A stretch of DNA of 64,000 nt from contig OY759267.1 of the NCBI GenBank assembly GCA_963662155.1, positions 31,786,976 through 31,850,975 of the forward strand, written 5' to 3'. Below, one piece after another: positions 1 through 11,189 of this stretch (its first letter is position 1; each line of letters opens with the position of its first letter). The position numbers and the translations under genes were made by a program. The stretch is from Lamellibrachia columna. Lineage: Eukaryota > Annelida > Polychaeta > Sabellida > Siboglinidae. A model generated the notes under the pieces. The model saw only the letters and a list, made by a program, of their open reading frames with translations. It did no database searches and had not been told where the DNA came from.

Positions 1-979
1 TTTTCATGTAACCATTAGCTGCACACAGTTTGTTGGACCAATATCTTCGCGGACCTATTTTTGTCAAATATTACGGGGGGACTGCATGGGTGTCAACGAT
101 GGACTAGGCTTCACCGATGGATCAGACTTCATTACTGACTTGCACGACACACTGCGTGACTTTGGGGTTTGGTCTGACATGCGCCAACCCGCCCCAACTA
201 AAAATGCGCCAACCCGCCCCAATTTGGTCGGCCGCTATTTGCGTGACACAATAAATACAATATGCAGGGAAAGATGATTTACTTCCTTTCGATGTGTGCC
301 CAAAATGTGATACCTTAATCATGTTGCCTCCCACAGTACATGACCAGTAAGCAAGGACGGATCTAGGCTTGCTGGCAGGGGTTCTACTTATTTTAAGGGT
401 TAATATTAGCCAGCTTATAATACTTCAGTCTTTACATCATTGACACTAGTTCCGATGTAGGCCTATATGCGTTGTTCTTTACCATAATATTTGCCACGGA
501 CACTGGGGGGGGGGTCTAAAACCTGCACCATGGCCGTGGGGTCTTGAGACCCCCAGTACACCCTGGATCAGCTGTTTTTAGGTACCCATGGTGTAGAAGA
601 CATTTATCATGTTTCAGTTTTTTTACTCTCATGTTGTGGAAAAGTTAAAAGCTGTAACAGCTTTTGCGTAGCATCATTTTTATGGCCGATATCTTGTTGT
701 GTGGTATGTAACGTTGGCTTCGTATAACCTCAGGATTAGTGCAATATAAAAAAAAATTCCTTCAAACCTTCAAGCTTCCTCTGGGTATTGATTTCTTCTG
801 TAGACTGCTCTGATCTCGTTGTTGCCTCTTGAGTGAGTGTTTGAAGACAATAGCAAGGGCATGCAGGGTAGATGTCATGTTTTGTACTTAAGGGCCCTTG
901 AATGCATTAGATAGTGCCAAATCCAGGCTGTACAAGCACACATTAAGATTAATTATCAAGTTAGAGTAAAAAAAAAACA
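1..979. other. intergenic, no gene seen
   Basis: Only short open frames without family resemblance or paired splice sites occur here. A G-run lies near 505-513 and several A-runs near 747 and 969. The right edge is where the long direct repeat shared with the end of the window begins. Confidence 0.5.
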
Positions 980-1504
980 GAGGCAGCCCCTATATTGAAG
1001 TATGCTAACAATGTATGCTAACAATGCCCCTATAATGAAGACAGCGTGTGGACAACGACTACGTAATTCGGTTGGGTGGGCAACTAGTTCCTGTAACATT
1101 ACTGCACGTGCAGTTTTATATGGTTTTCAGTCTCTGCTAAGTACAAATCTATTTCGCCAAACACAAATGTTCCAAACCACCCATAGCTCAAAACTGTAGT
1201 TGATGAAACTAAAAGGGAGTACAACATTCTACATTATTCTTCCCCTATTGTTCACTTTATGCGATTATATAGGACTTCGCTCTGCTTTGTATTTGTTCTT
1301 ATTGTATAGAGTTACAATAAATTTGAATTGAATTTTTTAGTACAGTCGACTAAACTGATTCATTCAGATAGAGGTACTTTTATGTGGATTAAATATATCC
1401 ATTTAGCAGGTCCATAAACAACTGTTTTATTCAAATTTGTGCTTAGTGTAAGGTGAAAACGTCGTGCTACTTCACTGAATAAAAGTGTTCTCTCCCCTTT
1501 GCAG

Positions 1505-1873
1505 GCAAATTCCAAATGTATGTTGTCATGAACAACCAGTTCTTCATTGGCAATCAACTCGCAGCACTCAGTAGGACAGGCAAGGTCAGGGTGTGGCACG
1601 CCACGGCACTGAACTGGCAGTTAAATATCTCATGATTGCTGCACTCAGTATGACATGCAAGGTCGGGGTGTGGCATACAATGAAAGAACTTGCAGGTAAA
1701 TCTTTCACCGTGGAAGATTTTTCGCTCACATTGGCTCCATTCAATATGACAGGCAATGTCGGGGTATGGCATGCCATGGCACAGAACTGGCAGGTAAATC
1801 ATACGGTGGCTGCACTCAACAGGGCAGGCAAGGTCGGGGTGTGCCATGCCATGACACGACACAGAACTGGCAG
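1505..1873 (+). pseudogene. KCTD3/SHKBP1-like WD-repeat exon with amplified 3' end
   Basis: After a good acceptor (polypyrimidine tract then cag at 1504) the frame reads a WD-repeat strand containing FFIGNQLAALSRTGKV and then VWHATALNWQ. This resembles the KCTD3/SHKBP1 family, BTB-domain proteins whose WD40-like region begins with a similar GNQL..S.TGK.GVW...T..W block; the resemblance is from memory. The exon end is repeated about four times (units near 1556, 1632, 1729, 1804), each encoding a variant of TGKVGVWHAM and most ending in a ggcag|gta donor; the last donor (1874) is the strongest. The repeats change frame and spacing, so the stretch cannot be one intact exon. KCTD3 and SHKBP1 cannot be told apart here. 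Confidence 0.6.
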
Positions 1874-2515
1874 GTAAGGCTCCTCGTGACGGCCAATCAG
1901 TGGTCTCTAGGGGGTCGCAGTGGAGATAGTTTTGTATAAGTATATGGACAAATGAAATGTTATGCAAATGAGCAAAATTGCACCAGCAATTCGCTATTTC
2001 TATGAGGATGTTGTTTCATCATATTTTAATTGTCATCTTTTGAATGAAACTGTGATGTGTATTTCATAAATATCTTGCAAATACAGCAGTTTTTGAGATT
2101 TGTGCATTAAGGTAAAAAGTATTAAAGTATAGCTAATGTGTCCTTGATATACCCATATTCGTTGTAATAATTAAAAATAACTGAAGCTTTATATTTACTT
2201 GTCATCACGATTAACATGCTTTGCGTTATAACCGTGACAAAACAGATAAATAAAACACAGTGTGCATGTTTTTTATGCTAGAAAATAAGAAAATATTAGT
2301 AGGGGCATTGAAAAACGTGTTGTTGCTATTTTTTAATGATGATAACCAGGTCACTTTTATATAACGTTTATGCACTCTTATATCCACAGTTGTGTAATTT
2401 AAGATAAAATATACAAGAGAAAGCTTGATTCTCTTTTCAATTAATCCAAATTGAAGCATTGATTATGATTACAGCTAAAGTCATATTAGTCTGGATGGAT
2501 ACGGTTAGGACACAG

Positions 2516-2632
2516 CTAATTTCCATGACATGATCAGCACACAGCCTGGCTTGATGCCCTTGGCATCATTCAAGGTCATCTCCATAGAGAACGTGGAACC
2601 ACACCTTCAGTATATCCACAGTAACGGCTTTG
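2516..2632 (+). pseudogene. KCTD3/SHKBP1-like exon (MISTQPG block)
   Basis: An exon-sized block sits between an acceptor (cacag, 2511-2515) and a consensus donor (g|gtaagt, 2633). Its frame contains MISTQPGLMPLASFKV, close to the MISTQPG.TPLASFK segment I recall from vertebrate KCTD3/SHKBP1. It lies about 640 bases downstream of the exon at 1505-1873 in the expected order. In the vertebrate proteins roughly 90 residues separate the two blocks, and those are absent here, so the locus is incomplete. A second copy is at 63333-63449. Confidence 0.6.
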
Positions 2633-2745
2633 GTAAGTCACATTGAGAGGATCTTGAATTACAAGCATTAGATATTTAAGTAAATTAGTATATATAATGT
2701 TACGTAATAATTTTTTTATATACCTTCCATTGTGCTGTTTTCTAG

Positions 2746-2831
2746 AAAGTGCTGTCTGTGTGGAAATATGGATAACTATAGTTGCTATTCTTGGTGTTTT
2801 ATTGGGAAACTGGGCACCTCTTTGTTGTTAG
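2746..2831 (+). other. possible terminal exon with hydrophobic segment
   Basis: After the acceptor ttttctag, a frame in phase with the preceding exon reads a short acidic stretch, then a hydrophobic run (ITIVAILGVLLGNW), and stops at TAG 2829-2831. It could be a C-terminal membrane anchor, but KCTD3/SHKBP1 proteins do not continue this way, so chance translation of intronic sequence is as likely. The block is preserved in the second copy at the window end. Confidence 0.2.
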
Positions 2832-3655
2832 TGTGGACCCGCCTGTTATGTGAAGAGGAATGCTTTTATTTAAGAAAAAATAACAACTCCTAATAATTCT
2901 TACATCCGTAAATACAAATTATAATAATTATACATACTTCGACCAATCAAAAGTGTATAATGGATAGACAAAATCGTTGCATGCAATAGGAGCATAAGTT
3001 GATAAGACAATAGGGTCATGAGATACATGAATTTAATAGTAAAATTCGAGGAGCCACCTTAATTTTTTATTAACTCAAATTACTGGGCCAGCAATTTGCA
3101 TTTTTACTGATGTGACTGCTTAAATAATAAATTACTAACTGTAATTCATTGTACGTCTCCAAAGACAGTCAAAATAAACCTCAGTAACTGGACAATTTGC
3201 AGACATTCTGTATATATAAAGCAGTAGAAGAACAATATCCAGGATATATTTTGTCTAATAAACAGTATTTCCGGAATAGAGTCCATGTATTTAAAGATAG
3301 GATATTGTCCAGATAATATTGGTAGGGATACAATCAGGCGGAAACGTTAACTTATATATGGTCCGACTCATGACGTCGGACGGCGCAGGCCGCGTTTCGT
3401 TGAGCTCTCGTATGACGATGTTCTCTTGTTACAAATGCGACGGAAAATAATGAAGTTATCTAATGGCATCGAACTTCCAACGATCCGTACGATGAATCTG
3501 GTGAGATAAACATTCACAATACCCTAAGATGGGGGTGGATTTGCACATAATCTATGGGTCTGTCAGATTCAGCGTGCTGCCATATTGAACGTCCATCTTG
3601 GACATGCCACATTTGACACACCTATCAGACGTGTAACCAACGACAATAAGACATC

Positions 3656-4200
3656 ATGCCGCCCAAGCATCGCCAAAAAAAGCTCGTCAGAGGCTACTCG
3701 CTTTGAAGGTATTGACAATGAACTACTAAAACTTACCTTTATTGCAACTCTGAGTGACAGTGATGTTATAAAACAATTGAAACGAGCTCTGTTCCCGCAA
3801 GAGATTGCTGACAAAATAGACTACTTAGCAGCTCAGACTGAGCAACTAAAACAAACTGTGAAAGAGAAGGACGAGAAAATCAAACAACTTGAAAGTAGAG
3901 TCGACTTGTTAGAATCGGCCAACGACAGCATCGAGCAATATTCTAGAAGATCCAATTTGAGAATAGAAGGAATACCCGAATCTGTAGGTATTGGTGAAAT
4001 TGAAAATGCAATCCTAGACATTGTCAATGATCATATGAAGTTAACCTCAGTCCTGCAGTCTCAGAGAGATTGAGCGAGCGCACAGAATTGGCCGCCCTAA
4101 AACGGATGGCGGGCGACCCCGCACTAAGATTTTTACACTAAATAGCGAACGTCGGAGGGACATACACAGCTCGAATCAACCTAAAACATCACAATACAGC
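3656..4200 (+). pseudogene. LINE ORF1-like protein, frameshifted and truncated
   Basis: A frame open from 3585 to 4073 encodes a coiled coil (heptads around LKQTVKEKDEKIKQLESRVD) followed by EQYSRRSNLRIEGIPES, the RRM-like entry motif of non-LTR retrotransposon ORF1 proteins. A likely original start, MPPKHRQK, lies in another frame at 3656 and would join the open frame by a slip in the A7 run near 3686. A second shift near 4068 moves the continuation (IERAHRIGRP, then RPRTKIF) out of frame. No endonuclease or reverse transcriptase follows, so only the 5' part of the element remains. Confidence 0.75.
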
Positions 4201-5290
4201 CTCGGGTCTAAACCTTCGTTTATTTGTTAATGAACACCTCACGTAAACTCGTTCTGAACTTCTGTATGAACTTGGAAAAAAAATGAACTGATTTCTGACT
4301 GTTGGTCTTTCAATAGGAATATCTTGTACACAGACACTCAGGGTGTTGTCCATCAAGTACGAAGTAAACAGGACGCATGTTTCAAGGTGCGCAGTGTTTG
4401 ACGCCTGCGTTACGTAACTCCTGCGGACATTCCCGAGACACAGCTGCGTCAAATGACGTAAGCATTGTCTGGCACTTGCACACTTGCACACCTTCAATTA
4501 ATATAACCTATCCATATTATACGGATAGATGATTTATTACAGAGTATCATTTTATTTTTCAGACTAAATACAATTACAGTAATCTATTTAGTTATGCTGA
4601 TTTGTAGTTGGTACATGCCAAATCAAGGCAGTAGGTTAATATATTACTAGTTTTTGTTTTAAAAAAAAAATTTCGATATCAAGAATATAACCACCTAAGC
4701 CTATGTGCGCATATCATTTAATGGGCACGTGAGATTATTAATGATTGGCAGACCTATCTCACCATTGTATTGTGACTTGTATTATCACCATTACTCTCGG
4801 TACCTCGATGGTAAGCACGTTGAACAATCCCAAGGACTGGATAGCGTGCTGTATAACAACGTACCTTTACTTGAGGTTTTCTTACAGGTGTTGGGGTAGT
4901 TTTTTTGGTGGACCGAGAGTAAATAGTATAAAGGATCACTTCAATCGGATCGTTGTTGCCTATCCCCATTTTGTGTGTTACACAAGTAGGTGTCATAATG
5001 TCGAATTTCTGCGAATTGCTATTATATGAACTATTTTCCTGAATATGGTGAGGTAAATGTTAGAGTGTATATAGACGAATTGCATCGACAAGTTATGCAA
5101 TAATAGTATCCAAGTGTGGTGTGGGAGCCCACATTGGAAGTTTATTGTTAGGCATGGGGCATGAACAGGTTATGCAATAATTGTACCCATGATGTTTTCG
5201 CTTTTGGCGTGGTACATTATATTAAAAGGGGTATCAACGTAATGGGACCGTCCACGATACGTTCGTCGTCTCCAAGTCATGTTGACGGCC
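4201..5290. other. intergenic, no gene seen
   Basis: Short open frames on both strands lack motifs or splice pairs. Nothing else is supported. Confidence 0.4.
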
Positions 5291-5302
5291 GACTTACAGA
5301 GC

Positions 5303-5640
5303 GTTCAGCCGACTGTTCAACTGCCTTCCCCGCGCGCGCGACACCAGTGCGTCCGCACGAGCTATCGTCACGACACGTTAGCCGTCGTCACGACACGTTA
5401 GCCGTCGTCACGACACGTTAGCCGTCGTCACGACACGTTAGCCGTCTCCACGACATATTGCCGGCTGACATACTGTACGTCCAGCTGACCGTTCAACTGT
5501 CTTCCCCGTGTGTGACACCAGAGCGTCCGCGTCAGCCGCCGTCATGAAACATCGCCGTCTCCACGATCTATTGACATCTGGCTTACTATCGTCCAGCCGA
5601 CAACAACCTCGACATCACTGCGGTCGAACGTATTCTGCTG
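5303..5640. repeat. degenerate ~180-bp duplication, CpG-rich
   Basis: The block from 5303 (ctgttcaactgccttcccc) reappears near 5483 (ccgttcaactgtcttcccc). In between, the first copy reads cgcgcgcg where the second reads tgtgtg, and cgtccgcacg where the second reads cgtccgcgtc. The pattern looks like C-to-T decay at CpG in one copy. Confidence 0.65.
5363..5456. repeat. 20-bp minisatellite, about 4.5 copies
   Basis: The unit gtcgtcacgacacgttagcc repeats head to tail. It contains a short self-complementary core (gtcgtcacgac), and the last unit has drifted (gtctccacgacat). Confidence 0.9.
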
Positions 5641-5660
5641 CCGGTGAGATTATGTGACCG

Positions 5661-8125
5661 CCCAGCAAACACATAACATTTTTATAACATTTGATAAAGG
5701 TTATATACATGTTATAACGAAAACATTTTTCAATAACATTTCGTAAATGTAAATAAAATGTTATGTAAAATTTCAGAAACATCATACAGATGTTTTTAAG
5801 ATAACGTAATTTTACATTTTTCAGTGATGTTTTTAAAACATCATCAAAACATTCCCATCAAACACAATAATGTTTTAAAAACATCAGAAAAATGTTTCCT
5901 CAAATGTCATAATAATGTTTTTTTAATGTTATAATGATATCAAAATGTGCCATCTTGGAAACATTTGAAAAACATTTTTGAACAATGTTTTTTTAAAATA
6001 TATATATAACATCATGAAAACATGTTTGACAAAGGAACCTAAACATCACAAAAATGCTATTTTAACGTTGTATTAAAAATTTCACTTTGAAAGGTATAAG
6101 AAAAGCTTTGATTTTATGGCTGAGCCCAGCAAACACAATACTGTTTTAAAAACATCAGAAAAATGTTTCCTCAAATGTCATAATAATGTTTTTTTAATGT
6201 TATAATGATATCAAAATGTGCCGACTTGGAAACATTTGAAAAACCTTTTTGAACAATGTTTTATTAAAACATATATATAACATCATAAAAACATGTTTGA
6301 CAAAGGAACATAAACATCAAAAAAAATTTATTTTAATGTTTTATTAAAAATTTCACTTTGAAAGGTATCAAAAAAGCTTTGATTTTATGGCTAAACCCAG
6401 CAAACACAATACTGTTTTAAAAACATCAGAACAATGTTTTCTAAAATGTCATAAAAATGTTTTTTTTATGTTATAATAATATCAAAATGTGCCATCTTGG
6501 AAACATTTGAAAATCCTTTTTGAACAATGTTTTATTAAAACATATATATAACATCATAAAAACATGTTTGACAAAGGAACATAAACATCACAAAAATGTT
6601 ATTTTAATGTTTTATTAAAACATTTAACTTTGAAAGGTATCAGAAAAGCTTTGATTTTATGGCTGAACCCAGCCAATACTATACTGCTTTAAAAACATCA
6701 GAATTTTGTTTCTAAAATGTCATAAAAATGTTTTTTTTAAATGCTATAATAATATAAAAATGTGCCATCTTGGAAACATTTGAAAAACATTGTTGAACAA
6801 TGTTTTATTAAAACATATATATAGCATCATAAAAACAATTTTGACAAAGGAACATAAACATCACAAAAATTTTATTTTAATGTTTTATTAAAACATTTCA
6901 CTTTGAAAGGTATCAGAAAAGCTTTGATTTCATGGCTGAGCCCAGCAAGCACAATACTGTTTAAAAAAACATCAGAAAAATGTTTTCTAAAATGTCATAA
7001 AAATGTTTTTGTATATTCTATAATGATATAAAAATTTGCCATCTTGGAAACATTTGAAAAACATTGTTCAAAAATGTTTTATTAAAATATATATATAACA
7101 TCATAAAAACATTTTTGACAAAGGAAAATAACATCCAAAAAAAATTATTTTAATGTTTTATTAAAACATTTCACTTTGAAAGGTATCAGAAAAGCTTTAA
7201 TTTTATGGCTGAGCCCAGCAAACACAATACTGTTTTAAAAACATAAGAATTTTTTTTCAAAAATGTAATACATTTTTTTTTTAATGTTATAATAATATCA
7301 AAATGTGCCATCTTGGAAACATTTGAAAAACCTTTTTGAACAATGTTTTATTAAAACATATATATAACATCATAAAAACATGTTTGACAAAGGAACATAA
7401 ACATCAAAAAAAAATTATTTTAATGTTTTATTAAAAATTTCACTTTGAAAAGTATCAAAAAAGCTTTGATTTTATGGCTAAACCCAGCAAACACAATACT
7501 GTTTTAAAAACATCAGAACAATGTTTTCTAAAATGTCATAAAAATGTTTTTTTTATGTTATAATAATATCAAAATGTGCCATCTTGGAAACATTTGAAAA
7601 ACCTTTTTGAACAATGTTTTATTAAAACATATATATATATAACATCATAAAAACATGTTTGACAAAGGAACATAAACATCACAAAAATGTTATTTTAATG
7701 TTTTATTAAAAATTTCACTTTGAAAGGTATCAAAAAAGCTTTGATTTTATGGCTAAACCCAGCAAACACAATACTGTTTTAAAAACATCAGAAAAATGTT
7801 TTCTAAAATGTCATAACAATGTTTTTTTAATGTTATAATAATATCAAAATGTGCCATCTTGGAAACATTTGATAAACCTTTTTTGAACAATGTTTTATTA
7901 AAACATATATATAACATCATAAAAACATTTTTGACAAAGGAGCATAACATCACAAAAAATTTATTTTAATGTTTTATTAAAACATTTCACTTTGAAAGGT
8001 ATCAGAAAAGCTTTAATTTTTTGGCTGAGCCCAGCAAACACAATACTGTTTTAAAAACATCAGACATTTTTTTCAAAAATGTAATAACATTTTTTTTTTT
8101 ATGTTATAATAATATCAAAATGTGC
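5661..8125. repeat. ~272-bp AT-rich satellite array, 8 full units plus flanks
   Basis: Units begin at the words cccagcaaacacaata near 5854 (variant), 6125, 6396, 6668, 6941, 7214, 7483, 7758 and 8030, a spacing of 269-275 bases. A divergent leading piece starts at 5661 and the last unit is cut at 8125, where a CpG-rich sequence begins. Each unit is crowded with alternating ATGTT and AACAT words, hence many short inverted repeats, and carries a conserved cttggaaacatttga box. Units three or four apart resemble each other more than their neighbours do (6396 with 7483; 6941 with 7758; 7214 with 8030), suggesting higher-order amplification. Open frames inside are chance. Confidence 0.95.
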
Positions 8126-9360
8126 GAAGCGAAGCCAGCGACAGCGATTGATGTCGGCGGCAGCGCAAAACAAACAACAAGTTGATACTCGTTCATTGAC
8201 ATTGTTCACCTAATGTTTCTTGAGAATTGTCAAAGCAATTCTAAGTAGGTTTAAGCAGGCCCAGTTGGCATTTTCCCCTGGCGGCAGAAATTCGGGATCC
8301 ACGACCGACCGCGTTATATCCGAATCCGCGTAATATTACATTACATCGTAAATATAATCGTTTTCGCGACGCGAAACCAACGAAAATACGAATTCGTCAT
8401 CCGCATATGAAACGATGTTAAGTGGTGCGTAATAAATGTATGCTTCGGTCGAGATCGGTTGAAAGACGAGGTGATACAATTATTAATTCTACCTATTGTA
8501 TTTTTCTGTGTTTTATCAGCTTACATACTACGTTTGTCAAATCATATACGTTTTCGGCTGCTCAGGTCCAGGTTATTATTTTCGATTCGTAGGCCTGTTG
8601 GTCCAGTACATCATCATCGTAGTAGATCTATTCCATAACAAAATACGTATGTGTGTTTTATTCAGTTCAAGAGTCAAGAGGGTGTGACATTTAAAAATAA
8701 TACACGTTGATGCTAGTATACTCGTTTAATAAGTTCCATAAACTGCATATTGCCGTATAAGATAATGGTGCAAGCACACGGGGCTTCGACAGCGTTCTTG
8801 GTCTTGGTGCAGCGGGCGGGGGTCGCTGTTGTTTAGTAGCTCCCTGGTGGCAGATATGAGAACACCTAACGCGCCTCGCTTACAGCGCGGTCCGAAGTCG
8901 TGGACCCCGACTACCGCGTTATAACAAGGCTCGACTGTAGATGCAACGAGGTATGTAGCTAACTGATGAATAACCAAAAGTCACTTAGAATGTATTAGTA
9001 TTACAAATGTATTGTTTTTCATTGTTAAACTTGATGTCAAGATCAATCTCAAAATGCAGCACGCTGTCACATGTACTTTCCCAAATGTTATCCTTGTCAA
9101 ATATAAGGCTAATCTACCAACTTAACACTGTGTAGATCTGAGACAGTTGTGTCCAGTGACATTACTTATTTTGTGTAATCATCACTATAGCAAGGGGTGG
9201 TATAGTAGTACTACACTACCCCTAGCAGCAACACTAATTAAGTTCCAAGTTTCAACAGGGTTATCTGCCAGCTAGGGGTACTGTTGATCAACTGTCCATT
9301 TAGTAGGGGATTGGCCAACATATAACATCTGCCATGACTTATCTTCTGCATCATTAGTTA
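8126..9360. other. intergenic; CpG-rich patch and a hairpin
   Basis: The satellite gives way abruptly to CpG-rich sequence (8126-8480). An imperfect palindrome centred on gtagtactac lies near 9194-9222. No coding exon is recognisable. Confidence 0.4.
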
Positions 9361-9363
9361 TAG

Positions 9364-9879
9364 AGGAAATTTGTTTGAGCAGGATATAGACGCGTTGAGT
9401 GCCCATATGAAAAGAGCACGGAAACGGGAATATTGCAGAAGATGGATGTCGGAAAAGAGAATAAAGTCCAAAATAGATGCAGATACACGTGAATTAATTG
9501 GAGACACTTCCGAAAATGAAACATCAGAAGATGTGACAGAATTTCAAGAAAGCAATAATGACCAAGTTGAGCATAACACAAATGCTGAACATGACCACAG
9601 TGATGAACATGACCACAGTGTTGAACATGACCACAGTGATGAACATGACCACAGTGATGAACATGACCACAGTGTTGAACATGACCACATTGTTGAACAT
9701 GACCACAGTGATGAACATGACCACAGTGTTGAACATGACCACAGTGATGAACATGACCACCATAGTGACAATGTTACTAATGATGATTATGATGACAATG
9801 CATACAGTGATACTATTACTGATGACATCCCTACTGACAGGGAAGTAGAATCATACAGTGAGAGTGAATCATCAGAAAG
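9364..9879 (+). CDS. exon with acidic His-rich 18-bp repeat
   Basis: The open frame begins with a charged segment (HMKRARKREYCRRWMSEKR) that could be a basic DNA- or RNA-binding stretch, then an acidic region, then about eleven repeats of EHDHSD or EHDHSV, and an acidic Ser-rich tail (VESYSESESSE). It ends at a consensus donor (aaag|gtgagg) one base before an in-frame stop would be read. No start ATG lies at the left edge; the first ATG is at 9407, so an upstream exon or that internal start is needed. It lies 0.8 kb upstream of the DUF4806-type exons on the same strand and may be their 5' part; that link is inferred. Alternating H and D side chains could bind divalent metal. Confidence 0.5.
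9595..9762. repeat. coding 18-bp minisatellite
   Basis: The unit gaacatgaccacagtgat alternates irregularly with a gtt-ending variant. Because 18 is a multiple of three, several frames on both strands stay open here; only the + frame joined to non-repetitive flanks is credible. Confidence 0.9.
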
Positions 9880-10250
9880 GTGAGGTCTGGCAGAAATCCT
9901 GCCGCCCAAATTGTGAAAAGACTCTTCGAAGAAATACAACATGAAGAGGAGTATACAACTCTACAAAGACATATTTATCATAGACGGCCAGATAATGCAT
10001 ACAGATCTAGTACTGTGAAGTGGTTTGTGTGGAGAATAGACAAGAAGACACATACAAATGCAGGATTTACCATTCACCAGGGGCTTTATTTATGCACCCA
10101 TGTGATTCTCGGACTATTGGTGGCTGCACAGTGCGGAGAACAAACTATGAAATGAAAATTGTTGAAGGAAAAGTCCTAACTAAGAGATGTATAAGGATGG
10201 ACTCTGGCAGTGACATTGTGTTTATTCAGCTCCTTCATGACTACTGAGGT
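9880..10250 (+). other. coding-like sequence, unrecognised
   Basis: Two overlapping frames look protein-like: one with AQIVKRLFEEIQHEEEYTTL and WFVWRIDKK, another with FMHPCDSRTIGGCTVRRTNY ending at a stop at 10245. A frame change near 10030 would join them. No family is recognised, and it may be intron of the surrounding gene or part of an older element. Confidence 0.3.
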
Positions 10251-10666
10251 ACACACGCACACACACATGCTTACTTTGTTAATGTCCTTTGTAAAAAATC
10301 ATATTGTATTATGTTAATAGCCATGATATTTGAGCCACCTGTTATAACTAACATATTACAAACATTAAAATATAGAGATGAATAAAACATTCATATGTAA
10401 TTTGTAAGGCATAGAAATGCATGCTGCACATGAAAACAAAATCAGTTTTCCAGAACCTATGTATCAACTGATAGAAGCTTGGGCTATGTCATTGATTATG
10501 TATTAGTATGGGACAAAACTGTGGAATTCGTTGAATGTCAGTGTAATTAATATTAAATTTTTCAATTATTTTAAAGCATAGAGAAAATATAAGCTTTGCC
10601 TGTGTAAAACTGTACAAGCTGATTTGTAAACAGTTTTGATTTGATTTCACATCTCCTTGGTTTCAG

Positions 10667-10763
10667 TGTAGCCATGCCATACTCTGTGGTTCTTTTCAAA
10701 GAAGGTGATGCTGTGGAAGTGGAATGCGTACCAACATCATGGATAGAAAAAAGAGGAGATGGG
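10667..10763 (+). CDS. DUF4806-type gene, first coding exon
   Basis: The exon follows a clean tttcag acceptor. ATG 10674 starts MPYSVVLFKEGDAVEVECVP and continues to TSWIEKRGDG, ending in phase 0 at ggg|gtaagt. The opening (hydrophobic strand, then EVE.VP..W) is the N-terminal module usually found in animal proteins that carry a C-terminal DUF4806 domain, whose function is unknown. The next exon supplies the expected YYWP and the lysine-rich linker. The acidic exon upstream could be a 5' exon, in which case this ATG would not be the true start. Confidence 0.65.
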
Positions 10764-11077
10764 GTAAGTAATAAAAATGCAATTTTTGTGTGGAATACTA
10801 ATTATGGCTTAATTGGTTATTTGCAGACATTACCCAGGCTGACTACGTAAGAATTTGTTTTAGTGGAGAGGGGGAGGGTTCGTGTAAAAACATTTGGGTT
10901 ATATTTTGAGAAAACCCGTGACAGAAAACGCAGCCAAAATATCAAATAGCCAAACTTTTTGTCTCTCAATATGTATACTTAAATACATCTACAAATAGAC
11001 AAAGATAAGGTCAGTTTGTTACATTAACTATTTAATTTAATGTTAGTTATCTTTGTCATATTTGTTTAACTTGGCAG

Positions 11078-11189
11078 AAAATTTACTACTGGCCATCTGG
11101 AAATGACCAGAAGAAGAAAATAAAGAGGAATGAAATGCCTGACAAGGCGCAGTGGACAGCATACAATGTTCGCATCATAGGCAAAACTG
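11078..11189 (+). CDS. DUF4806-type gene, exon 2
   Basis: Acceptor ttggcag and donor g|gtaatg bound a frame that opens KIYYWPSGN, continues with a lysine-rich stretch (DQKKKIKRNEMPDK) and ends WTAYNVRIIGKT. It enters in phase 0, matching the end of the previous exon, and leaves in phase 1. The YWP motif and the WTAY.VRI.GK segment complete the N-terminal module. Confidence 0.65.

Larger units (their letters stand above)
980..3180. repeat. long direct repeat, copy 1 (partner at 61798-64000)
   Basis: This segment returns at about 61798-64000 with only scattered substitutions and one-base indels, at an offset of about 60,818 bases. The partner runs off the end of the window, so the true length is unknown. 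The left breakpoint is at the words cagaggcagcc, preceded by an A-run in this copy and by a different sequence in the other. Both copies carry the same KCTD3/SHKBP1-like exon fragments and the same amplified exon end. It may be a segmental duplication or an assembly duplication of one locus. Confidence 0.9.

Noticed and set aside
1554..1967. 137-codon minus ORF with repeated CHGMPHPDLAC
   Set aside because: It is the complement of the amplified KCTD3-like exon end, whose plus-strand reading has family resemblance and splice sites.
5661..8125. CRISPR-like array
   Set aside because: Units are contiguous ~272-bp tandem copies with no unique spacers, in an animal genome.
9524..9771. Met/Val- and Trp/Ser/Cys-repeat minus ORFs
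   Set aside because: Products of the 18-bp repeat read on the other strand; no non-repetitive flanks.
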